64,000 nucleotides of DNA from Pseudomonadota bacterium (GTDB lineage: Bacteria > Pseudomonadota > Alphaproteobacteria > Acetobacterales > Acetobacteraceae): assembly GCA_021816925.1 (NCBI GenBank), contig JAKAWQ010000002.1, forward strand, positions 166,156-230,155. Reading direction: 5' to 3'. Both the position numbers and the translations under genes were made by a program. The notes under the pieces are model-generated. The model did no database searches. It was not told the origin of the DNA and saw only the letters and a list, made by a program, of their open reading frames with translations. Shown here piece after piece: positions 27,255 to 35,904 of this stretch (the first letter of the stretch is position 1; each line of letters opens with the position of its first letter).

Positions 27255-28526
27255 ATGGATAACGAGCAGAGACGCGCCTTCACCGGACAGCACGAGTCCG
27301 GCGCCGCCGAGACCGAGGCGGCTGAACCACCCGAGCCTCCATCCAGACTTCCGCCGCGCCTCTTCCCGCTGACTGTCAAGGAGAGGGAGCGCGGCGCAAC
27401 CTTCCCACAATCAGAGCGCTCACGCGCGTTCCGCCGCCGCTTCTTCCCGGAGGCCACCGCAGCTCTCTGGAATGATTGGCGCTGGCAGCTTCAGCACCGC
27501 ATCCGCGACCTCGCGGGACTGGCCCGGGTGATCCGCCTTTCCGCCGACGAGCGTGCGGCAGTGGCACGGCACACGGGCCCGCTGCCGATCGGGATAACGC
27601 CCTATTACGCGAGCCTGCTCTCGGAAACCGATCCGGACCAACCGCTTCGCCGCACGCACATCCCCGTCGAGGGCGAGTATCTGAGAGATTTCGGCGAATC
27701 CGACGACCCGCTGGGTGAGGACCATGACTCCGCGGTGCCGGGCCTCGTCCACCGATATCCGGATCGGGTGCTGTTCCTGGCCACCGGATTCTGCAGCACC
27801 TACTGCCGCTACTGTACAAGAAGCCGCATGGTCGGCGGTGGTGAATACACCTTCAGCCATGCCCAATGGGAACGCGCGATCGACTATATCCGGCAGCACA
27901 CGGAAGTGCGTGATGTGCTGCTCTCGGGCGGTGATCCGTTGACGATATCGACCGAAAAACTGGAATGGCTGCTGGCACGTCTGTGCGCGATTCGCCATGT
28001 GGAGTTTCTCCGTATCGGCACCAAGGTTCCGGTGGTGCTGCCGCAGCGCGTCACGCGCGACCTTACGCGCATGCTGCGTCGCTACCACCCGCTCTGGATG
28101 AGTCTCCACTTCACGCACCCCGAGGAACTCACCCCGGAGGTTGCCGAGAGCACCGCGCGGCTGGCCGATGCCGGGATTCCCCTCGGCAGCCAGACGGTGC
28201 TGCTGAAGGGTATCAATGATTCCGTGCCGGTCATGCGCGCGCTGATGCATGGTCTCTTGAAGCTGCGCGTTAAGCCCTATTACCTCTACCAGTGCGATCC
28301 GATCACGGGTTCGGCACATTTCCGCACGCCGGTCGCCAAAGGACTCGAGATCATCGAGGGTTTGCGCGGCCACACGACGGGCTATGCCGTGCCGCACTTC
28401 GTGATCGACGCGCCGGGAGGAGGGGGCAAGATCCCGCTTGTGCCCGACTATGTCGTCAGCCGCACGGAAGACACGTGGACCCTTCGCAATTACGCAGGCG
28501 AAACTTACCGTTATCCGGATCGCTGA
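27255..28526 (+). CDS. Lysine 2,3-aminomutase (KamA)-family radical SAM protein
   Basis: 423 residues. Radical SAM cluster Cys180-x3-Cys184-x2-Cys187 in FCSTYCRYCTRSRM; PLP lysine expected in the barrel end. The N-terminal NDWRWQLQHRIRDLAGLARV, DPLGEDHDSAVPGLVHRYPD and C-terminal HFRTPVAKGLEIIEGLRGHT are KamA signatures. The two aspartates that hold the lysine alpha-amine in the clostridial enzyme appear conserved (CDPITGSAHF and FVIDAPGGGG), favouring beta-lysine formation. The zinc-binding C-terminal cysteines are lacking. An Ala/Pro/Glu-rich leader of about 35 residues precedes the core. Four bases separate it from an ATP-grasp gene, not from elongation factor P or AblB acetyltransferase genes. 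Confidence 0.88.
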   Translation: MDNEQRRAFTGQHESGAAETEAAEPPEPPSRLPPRLFPLTVKERERGATFPQSERSRAFRRRFFPEATAALWNDWRWQLQHRIRDLAGLARVIRLSADERAAVARHTGPLPIGITPYYASLLSETDPDQPLRRTHIPVEGEYLRDFGESDDPLGEDHDSAVPGLVHRYPDRVLFLATGFCSTYCRYCTRSRMVGGGEYTFSHAQWERAIDYIRQHTEVRDVLLSGGDPLTISTEKLEWLLARLCAIRHVEFLRIGTKVPVVLPQRVTRDLTRMLRRYHPLWMSLHFTHPEELTPEVAESTARLADAGIPLGSQTVLLKGINDSVPVMRALMHGLLKLRVKPYYLYQCDPITGSAHFRTPVAKGLEIIEGLRGHTTGYAVPHFVIDAPGGGGKIPLVPDYVVSRTEDTWTLRNYAGETYRYPDR

Positions 28527-28530
28527 TGGC

Positions 28531-29535
28531 ATGACAATGCGGATCGGCCTTACCTACGATCTCGCCGCGGACTGGACGGAAGACGGCCTCGATGCGGAGA
28601 ATCTCGCCGAATTCGATGCGCCGGAGACAATCACGGCGGTTGTCAAGTTCCTCGATCGATGTGGCCACCGCGTGGAGTGCATCGGTCGGGCACAGGCGCT
28701 GGTGTCGCGGCTGGCCGAAGGCGGCCGCTGGGACCTGGTGTTCAATATCTGCGAAGGCAGGCACGGAGCCGGACGCGAAGCGTTGGTGCCGGCGCTCCTC
28801 GAGGCCTACTGTGTCCCTTATACCTTCAGCGATCCGCTCGTTCTCGCGGTTGCATTGCACAAGGGCGTCACCAAACGTCTGCTCCGTGATGCGGGTCTCC
28901 CCACCGCACCCTTCACGGTGCTGCGCGCCGCCGGGCATGCCGCGAACATGCCGTTCCCGCTCTTCGTGAAGCCGGTTGCGGAAGGCACCGGCAAGGGTAT
29001 CGACGGGTCGAGCCTTTGCCGCGATGCGGACGAGTTGGCGGCGGCCGTAGGTCGCGTCGCGGTGCGTTTCGGGCAGGAAGCGCTCGTCGAGAGCTACTTG
29101 CCGGGCCGGGAGTTCACCGTGGGCGTGCTCGGCACCGGCGAGGCCGCCCGCATCCTCGGCGTGATGGAGATCCTGGCCAAGGCGACCTACGGGTTCGCGA
29201 CGAAGAAGGATTACCGGGGCCGGGTGGCATACAGGCTGGCCGACGATGCCGAGGCAAGAACGGCCGGCCGCGCGGCACTGGCTGCCTGGCGGGTCCTCGG
29301 GGGACGTGACGGTGGCCGGATCGACCTCAAGAGCGACGGCGAAGGCAAGCCGATGCTGCTGGAGATCAATCCGCTGGCCGGCCTGCACCCGGTTGATTCC
29401 GATCTCGTGATCCTCGCTGGCTTGGCGGGATACTCGCACGAGTGGCTGCTGGAGCAGATTTTTCGTGCAGCCTGCGCGCGCACCGGCCTGGCATGGACCG
29501 GCGCGGATTGGCGCGAAATGCAAGCTGCCGACTAG
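28531..29535 (+). CDS. ATP-grasp ligase, D-alanine-D-alanine ligase-like
   Basis: 334 residues. Starts MTMRIGLTYDLA; a second ATG two codons later is an alternative. WDLVFNICEGRHGAGREALV matches the N-terminal substrate loop of Ddl-like enzymes, PFPLFVKPVAEGTGKGIDGS the nucleotide-binding region with the phosphate loop, and GRIDLKSDGEGKPMLLEINP the Mg-binding end (D, E, N). These are peptide-bond-forming ligases. Because kamA lies four bases upstream, the likely role is joining beta-lysine or another beta-amino acid to a second amino acid. It is too distant in context (no mur or fts genes) to be the cell-wall Ddl. Confidence 0.82.
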   Translation: MTMRIGLTYDLAADWTEDGLDAENLAEFDAPETITAVVKFLDRCGHRVECIGRAQALVSRLAEGGRWDLVFNICEGRHGAGREALVPALLEAYCVPYTFSDPLVLAVALHKGVTKRLLRDAGLPTAPFTVLRAAGHAANMPFPLFVKPVAEGTGKGIDGSSLCRDADELAAAVGRVAVRFGQEALVESYLPGREFTVGVLGTGEAARILGVMEILAKATYGFATKKDYRGRVAYRLADDAEARTAGRAALAAWRVLGGRDGGRIDLKSDGEGKPMLLEINPLAGLHPVDSDLVILAGLAGYSHEWLLEQIFRAACARTGLAWTGADWREMQAAD

Positions 29536-29670
29536 ACCGAACCCGCCCGATCCCACCAAACCCCGGCGCCTGCCATACCCGTTCCGAATAAGCGATGAAA
29601 TAGGCGCGATGGAGCGCCGCGCCCAGCGCTCAGGCGGCTTCACCGGGGTGCAGGCCGTGAATAAGATGGG

Positions 29671-30849
29671 TTAGGCGCTGCGATAGAGCTTCGTCATCAC
29701 GAACTCACGGTGGTCGAGCACCTCGTTCGCCGTGAGCCGGCCGCGCGCCGTGCGCACGATCATCTCGATCAGCGCGTCGCCCGCGCCCGCGATCGTCAGC
29801 TCGCGGCGCAGGATGCCCGAAACGTCGAGATCGATATGCTCGGACATCGTCCTGACCGTGCGCGGGTTGGCGGAGATCTTGATTACGGGGAGGATCGGAT
29901 TACCGACGATATTTCCCTGTCCGGTCGGGAAGGCGTGCACGACGTAGCCGGCGGCGGCCATCAGCGTCACGCATTCGGCGGCAGCCGAGGAGGTATCCAT
30001 GTAATAGAGGCCGGGTCCCTTTTGGGGTGCTTCGGCCGGTTCGAGGATGTCGATATAGCGGCAGGTGCGCCCGATCTTCTCGAGATTGCCGAAGGCCTTC
30101 TCCTCGATCGTCGTCAGTCCGCCCTCGATATTGCCCTTGGTGGGCTGGGACTCGGAGAGATCATCGACCTTGTGGGCCTGGATCACCTCGTCCTCGTACG
30201 CCTTCCACATCTTGTACCAGCGCTCTCCGAGCTCCGGAGTAGCCGCGCGCGCCTTGCAGACGTGCTCGGCGCCGGTGATCTCGGAGGTCTCGCCGAACAC
30301 GCCGTAGATGCCGCGCGGGATCAGCTTGTCGTACATGTTGCCGACCGTCGGGCAGGAGGCAAGCCCGGTGGTCGTGTCGCTCTCCCCGCACTTGGTGGAA
30401 ATCCAGAGCTCGGAGATGTCGCATTCCTCGCGCCGGAGCTCGGATGCCGCCTGGAGGAACTCCTTGGCCCGGCGCGAGGCGGCGGCGATCGTGTTGATGT
30501 CGCCGTGCTGCTCGATCGCGAATCCCTCGACCTTCTTGCCGGTCTTGGCGATGCCGTCCACCACCCGCCCGGTCCAGCCCGGCTCGATCCCGATCACGAT
30601 CGCCGCAGCCACGTTCGGGTTGGATCCGGTGCCGATCATGGTCCGGAAGAAGAGATCGAGATCGGCGCCGAACTGCAACCTGCCGTAGGCGTGGGGAAGC
30701 GCCAGCGTGCCCTTGATGTTGTTGGCAACCGCCTCGGACGCGGCATTGGAGAGATCGTCGAGTGGCAGGATCACCACGTGATTGCGTACGCCGATCCGGC
30801 CGTTCCCGCGCCGCCAGCCGGAGACCTTGAGATTGCTTTGTGCCGCCAT
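29671..30849 (-). CDS. suyB: UxaA-family hydrolase large subunit, (2R)-sulfolactate sulfo-lyase beta (SuyB)-like
   Basis: 392 residues, matching SuyB length rather than the fused ~500-residue altronate dehydratase. [20 protein letters not shown] is at the N-terminus, and [19 protein letters not shown] and [20 protein letters not shown] are typical. Cys residues in [20 protein letters not shown] are candidate cluster or metal ligands. SuyAB splits (2R)-sulfolactate into pyruvate and sulfite, or the pair may dehydrate a sugar acid. The small subunit gene is 11 bases upstream. Confidence 0.82.
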   Translation of the reverse strand: MAAQSNLKVSGWRRGNGRIGVRNHVVILPLDDLSNAASEAVANNIKGTLALPHAYGRLQFGADLDLFFRTMIGTGSNPNVAAAIVIGIEPGWTGRVVDGIAKTGKKVEGFAIEQHGDINTIAAASRRAKEFLQAASELRREECDISELWISTKCGESDTTTGLASCPTVGNMYDKLIPRGIYGVFGETSEITGAEHVCKARAATPELGERWYKMWKAYEDEVIQAHKVDDLSESQPTKGNIEGGLTTIEEKAFGNLEKIGRTCRYIDILEPAEAPQKGPGLYYMDTSSAAAECVTLMAAAGYVVHAFPTGQGNIVGNPILPVIKISANPRTVRTMSEHIDLDVSGILRRELTIAGAGDALIEMIVRTARGRLTANEVLDHREFVMTKLYRSA

Positions 30850-30860
30850 CGATCCTCTCC

Positions 30861-31148
30861 CTACCAGCGCTTCGTCTTCAGGTTGTGCACATGGACATGG
30901 CTGCCCTTCGGCACGCCGGCGACGATGCGCCCGATGTCCTCGCCGTACTTGATCGCGGTGTCACCGACCTTGAGATCCTTGAGAGCGATCTTGTGCCCGA
31001 TCGGCACGTCGGCCGCCGCCTTGAGGCGGAAGGAGATGTCGTTCTCGGTAATGACGCAGAGCATGTCGGTACCGGCCTTGAGGCCCTCGACCACCACGAC
31101 GCCCACGTTGTCTTTCGGGCTGTGCACCAAGAGCTGCGGAATTTCCAT
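30861..31148 (-). CDS. suyA: SAF-domain small subunit, sulfolactate sulfo-lyase alpha (SuyA)-like
   Basis: 95 residues. [20 protein letters not shown] and the C-terminal [12 protein letters not shown] match SuyA; the single SAF beta-clip corresponds to the N-terminal domain of altronate dehydratase. ATG 31148 has GGAG close upstream on the minus strand. Longer frames extending toward 31961 overlap the divergent regulator and are rejected. Transcribed divergently from a GntR regulator with a palindrome between. No sulfite exporter or sulfolactate dehydrogenase is in view, which leaves the substrate open. Confidence 0.82.
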   Translation of the reverse strand: MEIPQLLVHSPKDNVGVVVVEGLKAGTDMLCVITENDISFRLKAAADVPIGHKIALKDLKVGDTAIKYGEDIGRIVAGVPKGSHVHVHNLKTKRW

Positions 31149-31184
31149 GGCGCTCCTCCTTGCGATCGCCGGCCGGCGGCGAGC

Positions 31185-31202
31185 ATGTCTTGTATAAGAC
31201 AT
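31185..31202. promoter_or_regulatory. Perfect palindromic operator between suyAB and gntR
   Basis: ATGTCTTGTATAAGACAT: 7-base arms ATGTCTT/AAGACAT around GTAT, in the 78-bp divergent intergenic region. An extra partial half-site (AAGAC) follows at 31203-31207. GntR/HutC regulators bind dyads of this size, so this is most likely the binding site of the regulator encoded 25 bases downstream, controlling both directions. Confidence 0.75.
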
Positions 31203-31226
31203 AAGACCTCCGCTAGCGTCAACCCC

Positions 31227-31982
31227 ATGGCGCCGCGCTCCCCTTCCGGCCAGCCTCGCGCGCCCGAGGCCGCCGCGATCGGCTTCCGCCCGCTCTACCG
31301 GCAGGTGCGGGAGAGGCTGTTGCGCCGCCTTGCCGAGGGCGCTTGGCCGGCCGGCGGCATGTTGCCGAGCGAACCGGCACTGGCCGCTGAGCTTGGCGTC
31401 AGTCCGGGCACCGTCCGCAAGGCGCTCGATGCGCTGGCCGCGGAGAACCTTCTGGTGCGCCGGCAAGGCCGCGGCACCTTCGTCGCGCGCCATGACGAGC
31501 GCCGCATCCTCTTCCAGTTCTTCCGTCTCGTATCCGATCGGGGAGAGCGGCAGTTTCCCGAGAGCGAAGTGCTCGCGCTCACGCGTGCCGGTGCAAACGC
31601 GCGCGAGCAGGCGCGGCTCGGCCTTGCCGCCTCCGCGCGCGTGTTTCGCATCCGGAGGCTCCGCACGCTCGGCGGCCGCGCCTGCATCGCCGAATCGATC
31701 GCGCTGCCCGAAGCGCTCTTCCCAGGGCTTTCCGAGCGGACGCTGCCGAACAACCTCTACGGCCTCTATGCCGAGGAATACGGCATCAGCATCGCACGCG
31801 CATCCGAACGCCTGAAGGCCGTGATCCTGCCCCCCGGCGACGCGACCCTGCTCGGCGTCGGGCCAGGGACGCCGGCGCTGGCGATCGACCGGCTGGCGAT
31901 CGCGATCGATGGCCGCCGCGTCGAATGGCGCCTCTCTCGCTGCCTCACCCGGCACCTGCACTATGCGTCCGAACTTGTCTGA
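31227..31982 (+). CDS. GntR-family transcriptional regulator (HutC/UTRA type)
   Basis: 251 residues. Winged helix at about 20-90, with GGMLPSEPALAAELGVSPGT and RKALDALAAENLLVRRQGRG, then a UTRA effector domain (FRIRRLRTLGGRACIAESIA and the closing RLSRCLTRHLHYASELV). UTRA folds sense small acids, sugars or amino acids. It is divergent from suyAB with the perfect palindrome at 31185-31202 in between, so it probably represses that pair and itself. ATG 31227 places the HTH normally; a frame open from 30840 is antisense shadow. Confidence 0.9.
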   Translation: MAPRSPSGQPRAPEAAAIGFRPLYRQVRERLLRRLAEGAWPAGGMLPSEPALAAELGVSPGTVRKALDALAAENLLVRRQGRGTFVARHDERRILFQFFRLVSDRGERQFPESEVLALTRAGANAREQARLGLAASARVFRIRRLRTLGGRACIAESIALPEALFPGLSERTLPNNLYGLYAEEYGISIARASERLKAVILPPGDATLLGVGPGTPALAIDRLAIAIDGRRVEWRLSRCLTRHLHYASELV

Positions 31983-32090
31983 CCCTCGAGGTCGCCGCGC
32001 CCACCGTTCCTCGGGGAGCCGGCAGGACGCGCGCGGATCGGACTTCCCGCGTCTCAGTTCGAGCGCAGGAAGTCCGCCCTGTTGCCGCGC

Positions 32091-32399
32091 TCAGCCGTTG
32101 TCGGGCGTACCGTTCGGCAACGCGGACCAGAGTTTGCACCAGCCGTGGCGCTCGATCGAACCCGCAACCACCGGGCAATGGCCCGGAGCGGTCTTGAGCG
32201 ATGCCGCAATGAAGAACTTGCAGTCCTCGCACTGCTGGGTGTTCGCCGTCCGCGGGACGTAGCTCACGCTCGCTTTCGGCACCGACCCGTACGTCGTCGT
32301 TGCATCGGCCTCGCTTGCGGTCGCAAGCGCCGGCGCCGGCGCCGTCCCGGCCAGCATCGCACCTTTCCGTAGTGCGACGCGCCGTCCGATTCCGATCAT
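32091..32399 (-). CDS. High-potential iron-sulfur protein (HiPIP), exported
   Basis: 102 residues from ATG 32399 (an earlier in-frame start at 32432 is possible). The C-terminal half holds four cysteines in CEDCKFFIAASL, APGHCPVVAGSI and HGWCKLW, spaced as in HiPIPs that bind one [4Fe-4S] cluster and carry electrons in the periplasm. The N-terminus GRRVALRKGAMLAG followed by Ala-rich sequence looks like a Tat signal, as expected for a protein exported with its cluster. HiPIPs serve as donors to photosynthetic reaction centres or terminal oxidases; no such partner lies nearby. Confidence 0.82.
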   Translation of the reverse strand: MIGIGRRVALRKGAMLAGTAPAPALATASEADATTTYGSVPKASVSYVPRTANTQQCEDCKFFIAASLKTAPGHCPVVAGSIERHGWCKLWSALPNGTPDNG

Positions 32400-32554
32400 C
32401 GTTCTGTCGTTCACCCCGTTCGCCCCTTGCACGTTAAACGCCGCCGCCTCGGCTCTCCACGACGCGTGCGCGAGGGAGGCGTCGGCGCCGTGCCGGATAA
32501 GCCGGCGGACTTACCGCGTCCTTACCCTCGGAGAGGCGATGCGCGAAACGGAGG

Positions 32555-34246
32555 TCAGGCCGTTGCCTCGGCGTGCACGCCGAGCTCGGCGCTCATCCGC
32601 TCGCGCATGACGTATTTCTGAACCTTCCCCGTCACCGTCATCGGGAAGGCATCGACGAAGCGCACATGTCGGGGAATCTTGTAGTGCGCGACCTGGCCTT
32701 CGCAGAACGCGCGCAGTTCCTCCGCCGTCATCGTCTGGCCCGCGCGAACCTTCACCCACGCGCAGAGCTCCTCGCCGAATTTCTGGTCCGGCACGCCGAA
32801 GACCTGCACGTCCTCGATTTTCGGGTGGCGATAGAGGAATTCCTCCACCTCGCGCGGATAGATGTTCTCGCCCCCGCGGATCACCATGTCCTTGATCCGC
32901 CCGACGATGTTGCAATAGCCCTCGGCGTCGATCGCGGCGAGATCGCCGGTGTGCATCCAGCGCGCTTGATCGATCACCTCTTCCGTGCGCTCCGGATCAT
33001 CCCAATAGCCCAGCATCACGGAATAGCCGCGCGTGCAGAGCTCGCCCGGCGTGCCGCGCGGCACGATTCTTCCCTCCGCGTCGATGATCTTCACCTCGAC
33101 ATGGGGATGGATGCGCCCGACCGTGGAAACCCGTTTCTTCACCGGATCATCGACGGCGGTCTGAAAACTCACCGGGCTTGTTTCGGTCATCCCGTAGGCG
33201 ATCGTGATCTCGTCGAGATGCATGATCTCCATCACCCGGCGCATCACCGCGATCGGGCAGGGTGAGCCCGCCATGATTCCGGTGCGCAGGCTGGAAAGAT
33301 CGAATTTCCCGAAGTCGGGGTGCTCCATCTCGGCGATGAACATGGTGGGCACGCCGTGCAGCCCCGTGCAGCGCTCCTCACAAACGGTCTCGAGGGTGGC
33401 AAGCACATCGAAGCCGCGCCCGGGGAAGACCATCGCCGCGCCGTGCGTCAGCACCGCGAGATTGCCGAGCACCATGCCAAAGCAGTGATAGAGCGGCACC
33501 GGGATGCAGAGCCGGTCGTGCTCCGAGAGGCGCATGGCCCGGCCTATGAAGAAGCCGTTGTTGAGGATGTTGTGGTGCGTGAGAGTCGCTCCCTTGGGTG
33601 CGCCCGTCGTTCCGCTCGTAAACTGGATATTCACGGCTTGATCGAATTGCAGCGAGCGCGCAAGCTCCGCAAGCCGTGCCCGCTCGGCCGCTCCGCCGCG
33701 GCGGGCGACGGCTTCGAAGGGAAGGCAGCCCTGCCCCGCCTCGCCGATGCCGATCACGGTCCTAAGGCGCGGCATGCGCGCGGCGTGTAGCTCTCCCGGC
33801 GTGCTTGCGGGCAGCTCGGGGAGGAGTGTGTTCAGCATGCCGAGATAGTCGCTCGACTTGAACCGGTCGGCGGTCACCAGCGCCGTGCAGCCCACCTTCG
33901 CCAGCGCGTATTCGAGTTCGGTCAACCGGTAGGCCGGGTTGATGTTGACCAGGATCAGCCCCGCGCGGGCCGTTGCCAACTGCGTCACCACCCATTCCGC
34001 GCAGTTGAGGGACCAGATCCCCACCCGATCGCCCGGCACGAGTCCAAGCGCCAGCAGCCCGGCCGCGAACGCATCCACCCGCTCGGCGAGTTCCGCATAG
34101 CTCCAGCGCACGCCTTGCTCGCGCACGATCAGCGCGGGCCGGTTCGCGTGCTCGGCAACGATTCGCGCGAAATTCTCGCCCACGGTCTCGCCGAGCAGCG
34201 GCACCGAGGCGGCACCGTGCACGTAGCTCATGGCATCTCCGCTCAT
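32555..34246 (-). CDS. AMP-binding acyl-CoA synthetase (fatty-acid ligase type)
   Basis: 563 residues, ANL superfamily. [18 protein letters not shown] is the P-loop, [10 protein letters not shown] the A5-type motif, and [20 protein letters not shown] the hinge. The C-terminal [12 protein letters not shown] contains the catalytic lysine. It activates a carboxylate as acyl-AMP and transfers it to CoA; sequence resembles medium/long-chain acyl-CoA ligases. ATG 34246 follows a strong GGGAGGAGG, 26 bases after the cyanase stop; an in-frame ATG at 34276 would overlap cynS. The coupling with cyanase is unusual. Confidence 0.9.
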   Translation of the reverse strand: MSGDAMSYVHGAASVPLLGETVGENFARIVAEHANRPALIVREQGVRWSYAELAERVDAFAAGLLALGLVPGDRVGIWSLNCAEWVVTQLATARAGLILVNINPAYRLTELEYALAKVGCTALVTADRFKSSDYLGMLNTLLPELPASTPGELHAARMPRLRTVIGIGEAGQGCLPFEAVARRGGAAERARLAELARSLQFDQAVNIQFTSGTTGAPKGATLTHHNILNNGFFIGRAMRLSEHDRLCIPVPLYHCFGMVLGNLAVLTHGAAMVFPGRGFDVLATLETVCEERCTGLHGVPTMFIAEMEHPDFGKFDLSSLRTGIMAGSPCPIAVMRRVMEIMHLDEITIAYGMTETSPVSFQTAVDDPVKKRVSTVGRIHPHVEVKIIDAEGRIVPRGTPGELCTRGYSVMLGYWDDPERTEEVIDQARWMHTGDLAAIDAEGYCNIVGRIKDMVIRGGENIYPREVEEFLYRHPKIEDVQVFGVPDQKFGEELCAWVKVRAGQTMTAEELRAFCEGQVAHYKIPRHVRFVDAFPMTVTGKVQKYVMRERMSAELGVHAEATA

Positions 34247-34272
34247 CGGCCTCCTCCCTCTTTTCCGCTCCT

Positions 34273-34722
34273 TCAATAGCGCTTGTATGGCAGAAACTTC
34301 CCGCTCATCGTGAGCTTCACGCGATCGCCCTTCTGGTCGGGCTGGCGCTCCAGGGTCATGTCGAAATCGATCGCGCTCATGATGCCGTCCCCGAACTCCT
34401 CCTGGATCAGCTCCTTCCAGGCCGTGCCGTACACCGTCACGAGCTCGTAGAAACGATAGATCAAGGGATCCGTCGGCACCGCGGTGGGCAGAGCGCCGCG
34501 ATGGGGAATTTCGGCCAGAAGCGCGCTCTCCTCGGCACTGAGATCGAACAGCGCCGCCGCCTTGGCTGCCGTTTCGGCCGTTACCGACATCTGCCCGAGG
34601 CAGGCGGCGCAGGCGAACACGGGCGAATACCCGAGCCTCGCTGCGATCTCCTTCCAGCTCAGTCCCTTCTCCCGCTTGATCCTCAGGATCTTCCGGCCAA
34701 GATCCGTCTTCGCCTCGTTCAT
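34273..34722 (-). CDS. cynS: Cyanate hydratase (cyanase)
   Basis: 149 residues, standard length. Converts cyanate plus bicarbonate to carbamate, hence ammonia and CO2; works as a decamer. The N-terminal helical domain ([17 protein letters not shown]) is followed by the catalytic domain. In [20 protein letters not shown] and [13 protein letters not shown] the conserved Arg, Glu and Ser of the active site are present. ATG 34722 has AGAGGAA upstream; the frame extended to 34821 is not supported. The usual partners cynT (carbonic anhydrase) and cyanate or nitrate transporters are absent; an acyl-CoA ligase follows instead. Confidence 0.93.
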   Translation of the reverse strand: MNEAKTDLGRKILRIKREKGLSWKEIAARLGYSPVFACAACLGQMSVTAETAAKAAALFDLSAEESALLAEIPHRGALPTAVPTDPLIYRFYELVTVYGTAWKELIQEEFGDGIMSAIDFDMTLERQPDQKGDRVKLTMSGKFLPYKRY

Positions 34723-34870
34723 CGGCGTTCCTCTTCTTTCGAGTCCGTCGGCGCGATCAACCGCCGATTCCCCTCTCGGCGCCCCGGCCAACCGGCGGGC
34801 GTTGGCGGCCCCGGGGCTCAATGGAAGGCTATGCCGCCTGGCCCGCCCTTGTCACCCGCGGTCCCGGGCA

Positions 34871-35140
34871 TTCGCCGCGATCCCGCCGCGCGCCGGGATC
34901 GAAGCCGTACGTCGCGAAGCGCGTATCATCCACTTCAACGGCGCATCGAAACCTTGGAATTACCTCAGCGCCCACGCGCGCAAGGCGGACTATTGGAGAT
35001 ACCTTCGGATGACGGAATGGCGAGACTGCGTCCCGCCCGACAGGACGCTCATGAACATGCTGCGCCAAGCCGCCTCGATCATTCTCCCCCGGCCGGTCAA
35101 GACGATTCTGAAGCGGAACCACTGGCTCACGGCAAGGTGA
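34871..35140 (+). pseudogene. C-terminal remnant of a glycosyltransferase (GT8-like)
   Basis: About 89 residues in frame, beginning FAAIPPRAGIEAVRREARII, then HFNGASKPWNYLSAHARKAD and YWRYLRMTEWRDCVPPDRT. The HF-G-xKPW element is the conserved C-terminal motif of glycosyltransferase family 8-like enzymes. No start codon or N-terminal catalytic region precedes it; upstream is the cynS flank. It ends at 35140, exactly where a second, opposing glycosyltransferase fragment has lost its 3' part, suggesting one deletion destroyed both genes. Confidence 0.6.
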
Positions 35141-35502
35141 TCGCCATCGATCTCGATGACGATCATGCGGTTCGTGCGGGCGGGCGCGAAATTGTAATAG
35201 TTGGCGATGCAGTGCGGCGATCGCGGGTCGATCGTCAATGATTCGAGCGTGCCGATGCGGATGACCTTGGGCTCGTACTCCGCCACCGTGATCTTGTCCG
35301 GATACCGCTGCTCCCACCGGCGGAAGCTCCCCCGTGTTTCGTCGATGCAATCATCGAACACGATCGCAAGCCCGTCCAGCGCCCGGACGTCGCTCGCAAT
35401 GGCGCGATCGAGGAACTCGGCCCCGTTCCTGAGGCGCATGAAGCCGGAGACGCCGGGCCGGCGCAGCTTCTTCCAGACCTGCTCGGGCTCGACGGCCCGC
35501 AT
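34990..35502 (-). pseudogene. Truncated glycosyltransferase (GT-A fold) N-terminal fragment
   Basis: From ATG 35502 the frame reads PGVSGFMRLRNGAEFLDRAI, VFDDCIDETRGSFRRWEQRY, NYYNFAPARTNRMIVIEIDGDH: the start of a family-2-like glycosyltransferase up to the DxD-like metal site. After about residue 118 (near 35145) the translation no longer resembles the family and instead runs antisense through the GT8-like remnant to a stop at 34990. Two-thirds of the enzyme is missing, so it is non-functional. The region around is the edge of the polysaccharide cluster. Confidence 0.6.
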
Positions 35503-35904
35503 CGCGCACCCGCACCTTATCCGCCGGCTGCACCAAGCCGTGCAAGGAGGCCCGGGCAACCGCCCGCAGGGGCGCGCGGAACACGAACCACCCACCGACA
35601 ATCCGGTCAAGGCGAGGAAGGACGCATCGACCTGTGATCGCGCCCGACGCTACGCTTCTGTTACGCTGCAACCTCAAGGCGGAAGCGGGCGAGGAGGCAG
35701 GGTGACTCGATGTCGCTTTCAAAGGGAACCGCCCGCGTCTCCGGGCTCGGCCGCTTGCGCTCGTGCCACTGGCGTCTGCCGCAAGGCACCATGGCGGCGA
35801 AGGGTTCCGCCGGCGCTCCGCCCGTGCACGCGGGGTTGCCGCGCGGGCCGCGTGAAAACGTCGAGGCCGGGCCAGGCCAATTGATCGCAGGGCGCAGAGC
35901 GCGC
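35503..35904. other. Intergenic region before acyltransferase
   Basis: About 400 bp. The acyltransferase frame stays open back to 35710, but that part is Pro/Arg/Gly-rich and lacks a ribosome-binding site, so I treat it as leader. No promoter or repeat was recognised. Confidence 0.35.

Noticed and set aside
29710..31197. 495-residue plus-strand frame across suyB and suyA
   Set aside because: Antisense to two proteins with strong family motifs; no domain of its own.
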